A stretch of 36,283 nt of DNA. Origin: Phenylobacterium sp. (GTDB taxonomy: Bacteria > Pseudomonadota > Alphaproteobacteria > Caulobacterales > Caulobacteraceae). Location: the NCBI RefSeq assembly GCF_016793285.1, contig NZ_JAEUMO010000014.1, positions 1 through 36,283 on the forward strand, read 5' to 3'. A model generated the notes under the pieces. The model was not told where the DNA came from. It ran no database searches and saw only the letters and a list, made by a program, of their open reading frames with translations. This document shows positions 24,666 through 33,246 of the stretch, piece after piece (position 1 is the first letter of the stretch; every line of letters starts with the position of its first letter). The translations under genes and the position numbers were made by a program.

Positions 24666-27600
24666 TCAGTAGTCCTTCCGCCATCTCACCGCGATGCGGT
24701 TGCCGGACCCGACACGGTCCGTCTGCTGCTGGAAGCGGGAGAGCAGCGAGAGGTTCTTGCGGACCCGCCACTCGACCTGGGCGGAGGGACCGTCGCGGCC
24801 ACCGCCGGTGAGTTCGAGATAGACGTCGTCGGTCAGGTATTTGCCGCCGGACACGGTGACCCCCGACTCCTCGTCGCCGCCGAAGGCCAGTCGGTCGAGG
24901 CGGGCGAAGCTGCGCAGGTTGCCGATCACGTCGAAGCCGCCTCCGCCCGACATCGCCGAGAGGGCCGAGGCGAGCTGGGCGGCTTCCACCCCCGAGAGTT
25001 GGCTGGCCGAGCGCTCGAACAGCACCTTCGCCAGGATCTCGTCATTCGGCAGGCTCGGCGACGAGACCAGCGTGATCTCGGGCTTGGCGGCGGTGCCGCG
25101 GATCCGGACCGTCACGGTGAGCGACGGGTCCTCGCGCACCGCGTCGAGTTGCAGGCGGATGCTCTGCGGCCTCGACGAGAGGTAGACGATGCTGCGGTCG
25201 TCGAACTCGAAACGCTTCCCGGCGAAATCGTAGTCGCCACGCACCACACGGGCCACGCCCGAAAGGTCGGCCGACGCGGTCGTGCCGCCGACGTGCGCGT
25301 CGAGCGAGAGTTCGACGTCGAGCCCACGGCCGCGCAGGAAGACGCGCCGCGGCGCGTGCAGCTTCACGTCCAGCGCCCAGCCGTCGCCGCGCTTGAACCG
25401 CGGCGGCAGGCTGGCCGGCAGGTCGTCGGGGCGGTTGATCTCCTTGACGTCCATGGCGACGACGCCCGACGGCGTGGGCGGTTCGGCGGCGAAGTCGGCG
25501 CGATCGATGGCAAGGTCGCCGGTCAGCTTCACCTTGCCATCGGCGGCGCGGTTGATGGTGGCCTGGCCGGTGGCAGTGGCCGTGCCGATCTCGTTGTCGA
25601 TCAGGCGGAAGCCCTTGAGGTCGAGGCGGAAGCTGGAGATCCCCTCGCGGGCCAGACTGACGCGGCCCTGCCCGGCCACCTGACCGCCGTGGCCGTCGAC
25701 GCCGCGGGCTTCGGTGACATTCACGGAGTCCTCGGTGAAGGCGGCCTTCAGCACCACGTCACGTAGGCTGAGCCCGGTCCCGCCGTCGTCGAAGCGGCCG
25801 CGCTGGACCGAGACCTGGCCCGCGGCGCGCGGGGCGGCGAGCGTCCCGCTCAGCGTACCTTCCGTATGGACGAAGCCCGAGAGCGCGCGCTCGCCGCCGA
25901 CCAGGATGTCGAACAGCGGCCGCACCTCGCCCTCGGCGAAGAAGCGGCCGCGCATGGGGCGCTGGCGGGCGATGGCCACCCGGAAGGGCGCCGCACTGGC
26001 CTCGGCGGGCAGCACCAGGTTGGCGTTGGCCTTGAGCCCCTGGTCGTCGGTGGTGTCGACGTCGAGCGTGAGCGTGTCGCCGACGAGGCGGGCTTTCAGC
26101 GTGCCGTTCGCGCCCTGGGCGGCGGGCGTGCCCCGTCCGCGGGCGGCGGTTAGGCGGGCGTCCACGGTCCCGTCGAGGCGGCTGCCCTGCCCCTGCAACG
26201 CCAGCGTGGCGTCGATGCGGCCGTCGAAGTCGGCGTTGAAGACGTTGAGCCCCATCTCGGCGACGCGGGCGTTCACCGTCGCGGTCTCGCCCCGCATCAT
26301 TGCGTCGAGGTCGAGGCGGCCGCCGTCCGAGCCCTCCAGGCGCACGCGGGCGCTGCGCTCGGGCCCGCCGAAGCGGAACGCGGCGGTCTCGACCGTGTGC
26401 AGGTCGCGGCCGCCCAGCGTGCCCTTGCCGTCGAAGCCGACGAGGTAACCCGGCTGCACGTCGTTCCAGACGCCGCGGCCGGACAGGGTCCAGGCCCCCT
26501 GCCCCGACGCGCCCTGTGCGTCAGTGGTGAACGGAAGCCGTGCGAGCGGTCCGTCGGCGGCGAGACGCGCCGAGCGGACGGTGATGTCGGAGCCGCCCCA
26601 GCGGATCGCCTCGCCGCGCAGGTCGAGCTGCGCGCGCGGGCCGCCGGCGGCGTCGGTGATCTTCGCGGTCCCTGCGATGCGGCCGGCGTCGATCAGCGCG
26701 CCCCTGGTGACGGCAAGCGTCAGGTCGGCCGCCGAGGGACTGGACCTGCGCAGGCTGAGCGAACCCGACGCCTTGATGCCGCCGGCGTCGAGCGACAGGT
26801 CGGTCAGGTCGACGCCACCGCGCGGAAAGCGGAAATCGGCATGCGCCGCGGCCGGGCCGTAGCCGCTGGCGGCGGTGAGCGCGACGGTCCCGGACGACCC
26901 GTCGGCCTGACGCTGGAAGGTGAGCGCGAGCTTCGCGTCCTTCAACGGCAGGCGCGGCGCATCGACCTGTTCGAGGTCGGCCACAAGGTCGAGGCGCGGC
27001 GCGGCCAGCGTGCCGGTGACCCCGCCCGTCCCCCTGGCACCGCCGGTGATCTCGACCGGGCCGGCGCGGATCGGGCCGGTGGCGCTCCAGTCGGCCTTGA
27101 AGGCGAGACGACGGTCCTTCTCCATCACACCGGCGACATTGGCGTCCAGGGCGGCGCCATCGAGCGCCGCCTCGGCGACGGCCAGGCGGCCGGCCTGCCA
27201 GTCGGCCCGGACCGTCAGGCGCGGCGCGCGGCCGAGGAGACGGTCGAGTTCGGCGAGGCCGACGGCGAAGCGGTCGCCGCTCGCGTCGAGCTTGAAGGTC
27301 CAGGGCGCGCCGGACTTCGCCTGCGATGCGTCCCAGCCGATCTTCGCGCCCCCCGAGGCGCCGAAACGCGCTTCCTCCAGGCGGGCTATCTCGGCGTCTC
27401 CCTTGAGCGTCACACTACCCAGGAGCGTCCGCCCGCCCGAGGCCTGGACCTTCAGCCCGCGGCCCGAGAGGTCGAGCCGGTTCAGCACGAGCTGGCCGTT
27501 GGCGAGGCGCTGGGCTTCGAGGCTCGCGCTCGGCGCGCCGCCCAGGAACGTCGCGACGAACCCCTGCCCGCGGCCGCCGGCGCCGGCGAGCTGCGCCTTC

Positions 27601-28835
27601 ACCGAAAGAACGCCCTTCTCGCGCGCGAACGCGACGGGACCGGACACGCGCGCGAGGCCGTAGCCGCCGAGGTTGGCGTCGCTGATCGCAGCCGACCCCG
27701 TGAAACTGAAATCCGAGCCGTCGGCGGTCACGGCGCCCGCGATCCGGGCCGCCCCCATCTCGGGCCCGCCGGCGATGCGCGACAGCGACGGGGCGCTGAG
27801 GTCGAGGCGCACGCGGCTCAGCTTGCGCTTGCCGAGATCGCCGGGACCCCATGCGTGAACGCTCACAGCCTCGGCGAGGAGCTTGAGGTCCAGGGCGTAG
27901 ACGCCGGGCCCCGCCTTCACACCCCCGAGGCCGAATCGCAGCTCGTTTCCGAACCGCGCCGCCAACCCCTGCGTCAGGCGCGAGGTGGTGAGCAGCAGCC
28001 GCCCGCCCGCCTGCCCGCCTTGGGGATCCCAGGCGCCGCGGGCCACCAGCGGCGCGATGCCGCCGGTGGTCGCGATCGCGGTGAACCGTCCGGCCGACAC
28101 CGTACCGTTCGCCTTCACGTCCAGGCGGAACGGCTGGTCCGGCGAGAGGCCGAGCGCCCCGGCGATGGCGCCGCCGCGGGCTTCCTCGGCGTTCGCCGCC
28201 ACCTTCAGCGGCCCTGAACCGCTGAGGGCGACATCGAGGTCGAGGTGGTCGCCGGCGTGCAGCGCGCTCTTCGCCGCCAGCCTCGCGCGGCGGCCGCCCT
28301 TGCGCTCGGCGTCGAGGTCGAAGGTCACGTCGTACACGCCGCGCTCGGTGCTAAAGCCGGGCTCGAGGATCAGGCGGGTCACGGCCTTGTCGATGTGGAA
28401 CGAGACCGGCAGGCCGCGGTCCTTACCCTTCGGCCCTAGCGTCGGGCGGCGGATCAGGCGGACGTTCTGCGCCTCGACCAGGTCGGCGTCGAAGGTGCGG
28501 CTGAGGAGCTTGGCGTAACGCCATGTGAGATGGACGTTGTTGGCTTCGAGCCAGACGCCCTTCTCGTCGCGGATGGTGAGCCGGCGGACGCGCGCGTCAC
28601 GCCAGATGTCGCCCGAGAGCCCCTCCAGCTTGAGGCGGCCGATGCGGCCGAGTTTGAGGCCGTCGGTGCGCGCCTCGATCAGCAGGCGCACCTGCGGGAT
28701 GAGGACGCCGTAGCGCGTGACGGCGAGAACGACGCTCAGCGTGACTAAGATGGTCGCCGCCACGGCGAGGATCGCCTTCGGCAGTCGGGACCTGGCGCGC
28801 TCGACGGCGGCGGGAATGTCGTCCGTCTCGCTCAA
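24666..28835 (-). CDS. tamB: Translocation and assembly module subunit TamB
   Basis: 1389 residues. N-terminal inner-membrane anchor (about 20-43), then a very long, beta-rich, repetitive periplasmic region ending in the conserved TamB/DUF490 C-terminal domain (about 1000-1389: 'VRIRGTAAKPEITLVSSPSLPNDEILAKVLF' written as its core, final 'IAVRWRKDY'). TamB spans the periplasm to TamA and is linked to outer-membrane protein insertion and to phospholipid transport. The start is TTG at 28835, overlapping the tamA stop as TTGA; no in-frame ATG lies nearby. Convergent with phhA across 77 bp that holds only weak hairpins. Confidence 0.95.
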   Translation of the reverse strand: MSETDDIPAAVERARSRLPKAILAVAATILVTLSVVLAVTRYGVLIPQVRLLIEARTDGLKLGRIGRLKLEGLSGDIWRDARVRRLTIRDEKGVWLEANNVHLTWRYAKLLSRTFDADLVEAQNVRLIRRPTLGPKGKDRGLPVSFHIDKAVTRLILEPGFSTERGVYDVTFDLDAERKGGRRARLAAKSALHAGDHLDLDVALSGSGPLKVAANAEEARGGAIAGALGLSPDQPFRLDVKANGTVSAGRFTAIATTGGIAPLVARGAWDPQGGQAGGRLLLTTSRLTQGLAARFGNELRFGLGGVKAGPGVYALDLKLLAEAVSVHAWGPGDLGKRKLSRVRLDLSAPSLSRIAGGPEMGAARIAGAVTADGSDFSFTGSAAISDANLGGYGLARVSGPVAFAREKGVLSVKAQLAGAGGRGQGFVATFLGGAPSASLEAQRLANGQLVLNRLDLSGRGLKVQASGGRTLLGSVTLKGDAEIARLEEARFGASGGAKIGWDASQAKSGAPWTFKLDASGDRFAVGLAELDRLLGRAPRLTVRADWQAGRLAVAEAALDGAALDANVAGVMEKDRRLAFKADWSATGPIRAGPVEITGGARGTGGVTGTLAAPRLDLVADLEQVDAPRLPLKDAKLALTFQRQADGSSGTVALTAASGYGPAAAHADFRFPRGGVDLTDLSLDAGGIKASGSLSLRRSSPSAADLTLAVTRGALIDAGRIAGTAKITDAAGGPRAQLDLRGEAIRWGGSDITVRSARLAADGPLARLPFTTDAQGASGQGAWTLSGRGVWNDVQPGYLVGFDGKGTLGGRDLHTVETAAFRFGGPERSARVRLEGSDGGRLDLDAMMRGETATVNARVAEMGLNVFNADFDGRIDATLALQGQGSRLDGTVDARLTAARGRGTPAAQGANGTLKARLVGDTLTLDVDTTDDQGLKANANLVLPAEASAAPFRVAIARQRPMRGRFFAEGEVRPLFDILVGGERALSGFVHTEGTLSGTLAAPRAAGQVSVQRGRFDDGGTGLSLRDVVLKAAFTEDSVNVTEARGVDGHGGQVAGQGRVSLAREGISSFRLDLKGFRLIDNEIGTATATGQATINRAADGKVKLTGDLAIDRADFAAEPPTPSGVVAMDVKEINRPDDLPASLPPRFKRGDGWALDVKLHAPRRVFLRGRGLDVELSLDAHVGGTTASADLSGVARVVRGDYDFAGKRFEFDDRSIVYLSSRPQSIRLQLDAVREDPSLTVTVRIRGTAAKPEITLVSSPSLPNDEILAKVLFERSASQLSGVEAAQLASALSAMSGGGGFDVIGNLRSFARLDRLAFGGDEESGVTVSGGKYLTDDVYLELTGGGRDGPSAQVEWRVRKNLSLLSRFQQQTDRVGSGNRIAVRWRKDY

Positions 28836-30610
28836 AAGCTCTGTCCGATCGAGAGGTAGACCTGGAACGGCGCCTCGCCGCGGCGGCGCGCGACCGGCGT
28901 CGCCACGTCGATGCGGATCGGCGCGAAGCCCAGGTTGTAGCGCACGCCCACGCCCGCCCCGACGGCGGTGTCGGCAAAGTCGACCGCGTTCGACGAGCCC
29001 ACCGTGCCGGCGTCGACGAAGAGGGCCACGCCCCAGCGCTGGGTCAGCTCGCGGCGGACCTCCAGCGAGGACTCGAACAGGAAGACACCGCCCCGCGGCG
29101 TGTTGTCGGCGAGCCGCTCGCCCACGCCCTGGTACGGGAACCCGCGCACCGAGCCGCCGCCGCCCGCGTAGAACCGCTGCGACGCGGGGATCTGGTCGAC
29201 CGATCCGTTGACGATCCGGCCGAAGCGCAGCCGGCCGGCGACCACGGTCGCGGCCTGCTTGTCGAGGGCCAGGTAGTAGGTTCCCTGAGTGACGGCGCGG
29301 AGGTACGGCAGGTTGGTGTCGCCGACGATCAGGGTCGGCTCCAGCCGGGCGGAGAGCCTCCAGCCTGCCGTGGGATTCAGCGGATCGTTGGAGCGGTCGA
29401 GCAGCACGTCGCCCAGGACCGCGGCGGTGACCAGGTCGCGGCCGACCGAACTCAGCGTGCCGGCGGTGATCTCGGTCGACATGGTCGCGTCGAGCGACGC
29501 GCCGAGCGTGACGTACGAGGTGCGGCGATAGCGGCGGGTGACATCGGCGCTCACGCCGACGCCGTCCTCGTCGTAGGCGTCGGTCTCGACGCGGTAGATC
29601 GACGCGCCGGTCTTCAGCGTCTGCTGCGGACGCCGCCAGTGGGGCAGCGAGACCTCGACCTCGGCGCGGGTGTCGCGGTCCGAGACCTGACCGAACAGCG
29701 ACAGCGTGTCGGCGCGCCGCAGGCGGTTGTAGTGGGTCCAGCGCGCGTTCACGCCGGGGCCCTCGCTGGTGGAGTAGCTCGCACCCGCCTCGATCGTGCG
29801 CGGCTTGCGCTCGGCCAGGCTGACGACCACGGGGCGCAGGCCCTCGGCCGTGGTCTTCTCGGCGGGCGCGAGCGCCACGGTCACGCTGTCGTAGACGCCG
29901 GTGTCGAGCAGGCGGCGCTCCAGTTCCCCGACGTCGTCGGGATCGTAGGCGTCCCCGGCGGCCCAGGGCGCCAGCTTGCGGAGCCAGGCGGGGTTGGTGC
30001 GGCCGGCGCTGGAGAGGTCGAGGCCGTCGAGGCGCACCAGTGGGCCGGCCGCGATGCGGAAGGTGGGCCGCACCGTCCGGTCGGCATGGTCGACGATCAC
30101 CTCGCGGGGCTCCGCCACCGCGTCGGCGTATCCCCGCTTCTGCACCACGGCGAGCAGGCGGCCCTCCGCCGCGATGATGTCGACGGCGCGGCCGGGCGCG
30201 CCGATGTGGTCGAGGCCCATCGCGGCGCGGGCGGCGGTCTGCACCCGTTCGCCGGGCGGCGTCCCCTGCCAGGCGATGGCGGCGTTCGCGACCGAGAAGC
30301 GCGGGCCGGGCGTGACCTTCACCACCGGATGCGGCGGTTCGCCCTCGGTGACGTCGGGCTCGACGACGTTGGCGTAGTAGCCCTCCGCGCGCAGGACCGC
30401 GATCGCGTCCTCCGCGGCGGTCTGCGCGCGGCGGCGGGCCTCGAAGCGGTTCTCGATCGGCCGGTCGGTGTCGCCGATGACGGTCTGGATCGTAGCGCGC
30501 AGGTCGGCGTCGACCTCACCTTGAAGCTGGGCCTTGGGTTCGGCGCGCGCCGCCGCAGCGGGTGCGCAGATGACCGCCGAGGCGGCGACGGCCGTGAGCA
30601 GTCGACCCAA
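28832..30610 (-). CDS. tamA: Translocation and assembly module subunit TamA (BamA/Omp85 family)
   Basis: 592 residues. Signal peptide 1-23 (cleavage after ARA), POTRA-type domains (about 30-270: 'GYYANVVEPDV', 'GYADAVAEPREV', 'ERRLLDTGVYDSV'), then a 16-strand Omp85 barrel (about 275-592) with the lid-lock motif 'GGGGSVRGFPYQGVG' and a C-terminal aromatic residue (GQSF). Outer-membrane partner of TamB. The start must be TTG at 30610: an in-frame TGA lies 12-15 bp upstream, no ATG or GTG occurs before the signal peptide, and AGGA sits about 10 nt before it. It is coupled to tamB by a 4-bp overlap. Confidence 0.94.
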   Translation of the reverse strand: MGRLLTAVAASAVICAPAAAARAEPKAQLQGEVDADLRATIQTVIGDTDRPIENRFEARRRAQTAAEDAIAVLRAEGYYANVVEPDVTEGEPPHPVVKVTPGPRFSVANAAIAWQGTPPGERVQTAARAAMGLDHIGAPGRAVDIIAAEGRLLAVVQKRGYADAVAEPREVIVDHADRTVRPTFRIAAGPLVRLDGLDLSSAGRTNPAWLRKLAPWAAGDAYDPDDVGELERRLLDTGVYDSVTVALAPAEKTTAEGLRPVVVSLAERKPRTIEAGASYSTSEGPGVNARWTHYNRLRRADTLSLFGQVSDRDTRAEVEVSLPHWRRPQQTLKTGASIYRVETDAYDEDGVGVSADVTRRYRRTSYVTLGASLDATMSTEITAGTLSSVGRDLVTAAVLGDVLLDRSNDPLNPTAGWRLSARLEPTLIVGDTNLPYLRAVTQGTYYLALDKQAATVVAGRLRFGRIVNGSVDQIPASQRFYAGGGGSVRGFPYQGVGERLADNTPRGGVFLFESSLEVRRELTQRWGVALFVDAGTVGSSNAVDFADTAVGAGVGVRYNLGFAPIRIDVATPVARRRGEAPFQVYLSIGQSF

Positions 30611-30645
30611 GCCCGATAATCCTCAGTTCGTGCCCCCTGCAGCCG

Positions 30646-30674
30646 GGTGTAGCGGGGCGGTCCCGCGCTGTCAT
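30646..30674 (-). promoter_or_regulatory. Candidate housekeeping promoter of tamA-tamB
   Basis: On the minus strand ATGACAG (30674-30668), 14 nt, GCTACACC (30653-30646), close to TTGaCgS-N10-14-GCTANAWC. The predicted leader is about 28 nt to the TTG start at 30610. The rest of the 189-bp divergent gap holds GGCGCC-N9-GGCGCC (30690-30695 and 30705-30710) and no other clear signal. Confidence 0.4.
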
Positions 30675-30799
30675 CCGCCACGTCGGACCGGCGCCCAAAT
30701 GATAGGCGCCTGCGCATCTGCTCACCCATCGGGCACGAAATTCCCTCGGCGGCTTCCGGGGCGCGCCTAAGCGTCCTACAGATTTGAACTTCGAGGCTG

Positions 30800-32290
30800 G
30801 TGCGGGTGGATTCCAACGTGAGCGTCAAGCGGGACGAAGCAGGACCGAAGGTCGATCTGCCCGCGATTTCGTACGACGAGATGCTGACGCCGCAGGGCGA
30901 GGTGCGGCCGCACTACGAGGCGTTGCAGGCCCGGCTCTCCACCCTTTCCCCGGACGAGCTGGCCGAGCGGCAGAAGACGCAGGAGCGGTTCTTCCTGCTG
31001 CAGGGCATCACCTTCACCGTCTACGGCGCCGAGAGTTCGACCGAACGGATCATCCCGACCGACATCCTGCCGCGGATCATCCCGGGGTCGGAGTGGGCGA
31101 CCATCGAGAAGGGCCTGACCCAGCGCCTGCAGGCGCTGAACATGTTCCTCGCCGACATCTACTCCGAACAGCAGATCATGATGGACGGGGTGGTCCCGCG
31201 CGAACTGGTTCTGCAGGCGCCCAGCTACCGGCGCGAGATGCAGAACCTCTACGTGCCGCACAAGGCCTACGCCAACGTCTGCGGCTCGGACCTGATCCGC
31301 CAGGAGAACGGCGAGTTCGCCGTGCTGGAAGACAACCTGCGCGTCCCGTCCGGGGTGTCGTACATGCTGGCCAACCGCGAGGCCTCGAAGCGGGTGTTTC
31401 CGGGCACGTTCCGCGGCGCGGGCGTCCGCTCGATCGACCGCTACCCGGACCTGCTGCTGGCGACGCTGAAGAGCATGGCGTCCGACTGGCGGCCCGATCC
31501 GCAGGTCGTGGTGCTGACACCCGGCGTCTACAATTCGGCCTACTACGAGCACGCCTACCTGGCCCGGCTGATGGGGGCGCCGCTGGTGGAGGGCCGCGAC
31601 CTCGTGGTGCATGACAACATGGTCTACATGCGCACCACGACGGGCCTGCGCCGGATCGACGTGATCTACCGCCGCGTGGACGACGACTTCATCGACCCCC
31701 TCACGTTCCGGCGGGATTCGAGCCTGGGCGCCGCGGGCCTCTTCAACGCCTACCGGGCCGGCAACGTGGTGATCTGCAACGCCCCGGGCACCGGCGTCGC
31801 GGATGACAAGGCCGTCTACGCCTACGTCCCGGAAATCATCAGATACTACCTGGGCGAGGATGCGGTCCTGCCCAACATCGAGACCTACCTCTGCCGCGAA
31901 CCGAGCCAGCTCAGCCATGTGCTGGCGAACCTGGACAAGCTGGTGGTCAAGGCCGTGGGTGCGTCCGGCGGCTACGGCATGCTGGTCGGTCCGCACTCCA
32001 CCAGGGCGCAGCAGGACGAGTTCGCCCAGGCCCTGAAGGCCGACCCTGCCAACTACATCGCCCAGCCGACGATCCAGCTCTCGACCGCGCCCTGCCTGGT
32101 GGACCACGCGGTGGAGCCGCGGCACGTCGACCTGCGCCCCTTCATCCTGTCGGGCGAGAAGATCGTGGTGACGCCGGGCGCGCTGACCCGGGTGGCGCTG
32201 CGCAAGGGCTCGCTGGTGGTGAACTCCAGCCAGGGCGGCGGATCGAAGGACACCTGGGTGCTCTCGGAATCGAAGGGTGAGCGCCAATGA
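30800..32290 (+). CDS. Circularly permuted type 2 ATP-grasp protein
   Basis: 496 residues (DUF404/DUF407 region). Family blocks: 'ERFFLLQGITFTVYG', 'IIPTDILPRIIP', 'SYRREMQNLYVPHKAYANVCGSDLIR', 'FAVLEDNLRVPSGVSYML', 'VVVLTPGVYNSAYYEHAYLAR', 'VVKAVGASGGYGMLVGP' and 'HVDLRPFILSGEKIVVTPGALTRVAL'. ATP-grasp enzymes activate a carboxylate as acyl-phosphate and join it to an amine, so this is a predicted peptide/amide ligase of unknown substrate. The start is a GTG: 30800, or 30806 which has GAGG at better distance. It leads a tight three-gene operon with alpha-E (4-bp overlap) and transglutaminase-like genes. Confidence 0.92.
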   Translation: MRVDSNVSVKRDEAGPKVDLPAISYDEMLTPQGEVRPHYEALQARLSTLSPDELAERQKTQERFFLLQGITFTVYGAESSTERIIPTDILPRIIPGSEWATIEKGLTQRLQALNMFLADIYSEQQIMMDGVVPRELVLQAPSYRREMQNLYVPHKAYANVCGSDLIRQENGEFAVLEDNLRVPSGVSYMLANREASKRVFPGTFRGAGVRSIDRYPDLLLATLKSMASDWRPDPQVVVLTPGVYNSAYYEHAYLARLMGAPLVEGRDLVVHDNMVYMRTTTGLRRIDVIYRRVDDDFIDPLTFRRDSSLGAAGLFNAYRAGNVVICNAPGTGVADDKAVYAYVPEIIRYYLGEDAVLPNIETYLCREPSQLSHVLANLDKLVVKAVGASGGYGMLVGPHSTRAQQDEFAQALKADPANYIAQPTIQLSTAPCLVDHAVEPRHVDLRPFILSGEKIVVTPGALTRVALRKGSLVVNSSQGGGSKDTWVLSESKGERQ

Positions 32291-33234
32291 TGCTCGCTCG
32301 GGTCGCGGACAGCCTCTACTGGATCGGGCGGTACGTGGAGCGGGCCGAGCACATGTGCCGGCTCTCCGACGTGATGCTGAACGCGACGCTGGACCGCTCG
32401 GAGGCTGCGGCGACGGTGGCGCGGATCGCGCTCTCGGCCGTGGGCGATCCCGACGCGGCCAGGACCAAGCAGCCCTACGACGCCGCCCTGGCGCTTGCGC
32501 TGGACCGCGAGGACGGCGGCTCGATCTATTCGTCGGTGGCGCGGGCGCGCGAGAACGCGCGGCAGGTGCGCGACCAGATCACCACCGAGACCTGGGAGCG
32601 GCTGAACCTCATCTACCTGCGCATGAACGATCCCGAGGCGGCGCAGTCGTTCAAGGACGGCTCGCAGCAGTTCCTGCACGACACCATCGCCGACCTGCAC
32701 CTGTTCAAGGGCGCCGGCGACGCCACCATGAGCCACGGCGAGGGCTGGAGCTTCCTCCTGCTGGGGGTCTACCTGGAGCGCGCACAACTGATCGGAGCGC
32801 TGCTGGAGGTGGTGTTCGGCGAAGGCCGGCGCCGGCGGCCGATCTCGGACCACTTCGCGCTGACCAACGTGCTGCGCATGGGCTGCGCGCTGGAGCCGTA
32901 CCTTAGGGTCTACACCGCCGAGATGCAGCCGCGGTTCATCCTGCAGTTCCTGACGCTGGACGAAGACTTCCCCCGCTCGATCCGCTTCTGCACCGACCAG
33001 ATCGAGCAGCACCTGTCGGCCATCATCCGCCACGCCGGCCTGGCCGGGCGCGTCGGCCCCGACCGGCTGGCGGGGCGCCTGCGTGCGCGCCTGCAGTACG
33101 CCGACATGACCGACCTCGAGAATGAGGGCGCGAGCGCTTTCCTCAAGACCGTGCTGGACGAGTGCTCGGCCATCCATCGCAGCCTCTACGACGCCTTCGT
33201 GGCCTACCCGCTCGAAGACCGCCTTCCGGCCTAG
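32287..33234 (+). CDS. Alpha-E domain protein (DUF403)
   Basis: 315 residues, almost all helical. Starts 'MLARVADSLYWIGRYVERAEHMCRLSDVML', the signature of the alpha-E family (conserved Trp, Arg and Glu in 'YWIGRYVERAE'), and continues with 'ARENARQVRDQITTETWERLN' and 'FLLLGVYLERAQLIG'. Biochemical function unknown; it is almost always beside a circularly permuted ATP-grasp and a transglutaminase-like protein and may be a scaffold or carrier. The start overlaps the ATP-grasp stop (ATGA); a second ATG follows directly at 32290. Confidence 0.92.
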   Translation: MMLARVADSLYWIGRYVERAEHMCRLSDVMLNATLDRSEAAATVARIALSAVGDPDAARTKQPYDAALALALDREDGGSIYSSVARARENARQVRDQITTETWERLNLIYLRMNDPEAAQSFKDGSQQFLHDTIADLHLFKGAGDATMSHGEGWSFLLLGVYLERAQLIGALLEVVFGEGRRRRPISDHFALTNVLRMGCALEPYLRVYTAEMQPRFILQFLTLDEDFPRSIRFCTDQIEQHLSAIIRHAGLAGRVGPDRLAGRLRARLQYADMTDLENEGASAFLKTVLDECSAIHRSLYDAFVAYPLEDRLPA

Positions 33235-33246
33235 GGAGAGACCGAC

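Noticed and set aside
24666-28835. Several 200-600 codon + strand frames opposite tamB
   Set aside because: Shadows; tamB motifs and the tamA coupling establish the minus strand.
30690-30710. GGCGCC-N9-GGCGCC as an operator for the ATP-grasp operon
   Set aside because: GGCGCC is itself a palindrome and very common in such GC-rich DNA; no supporting promoter alignment.
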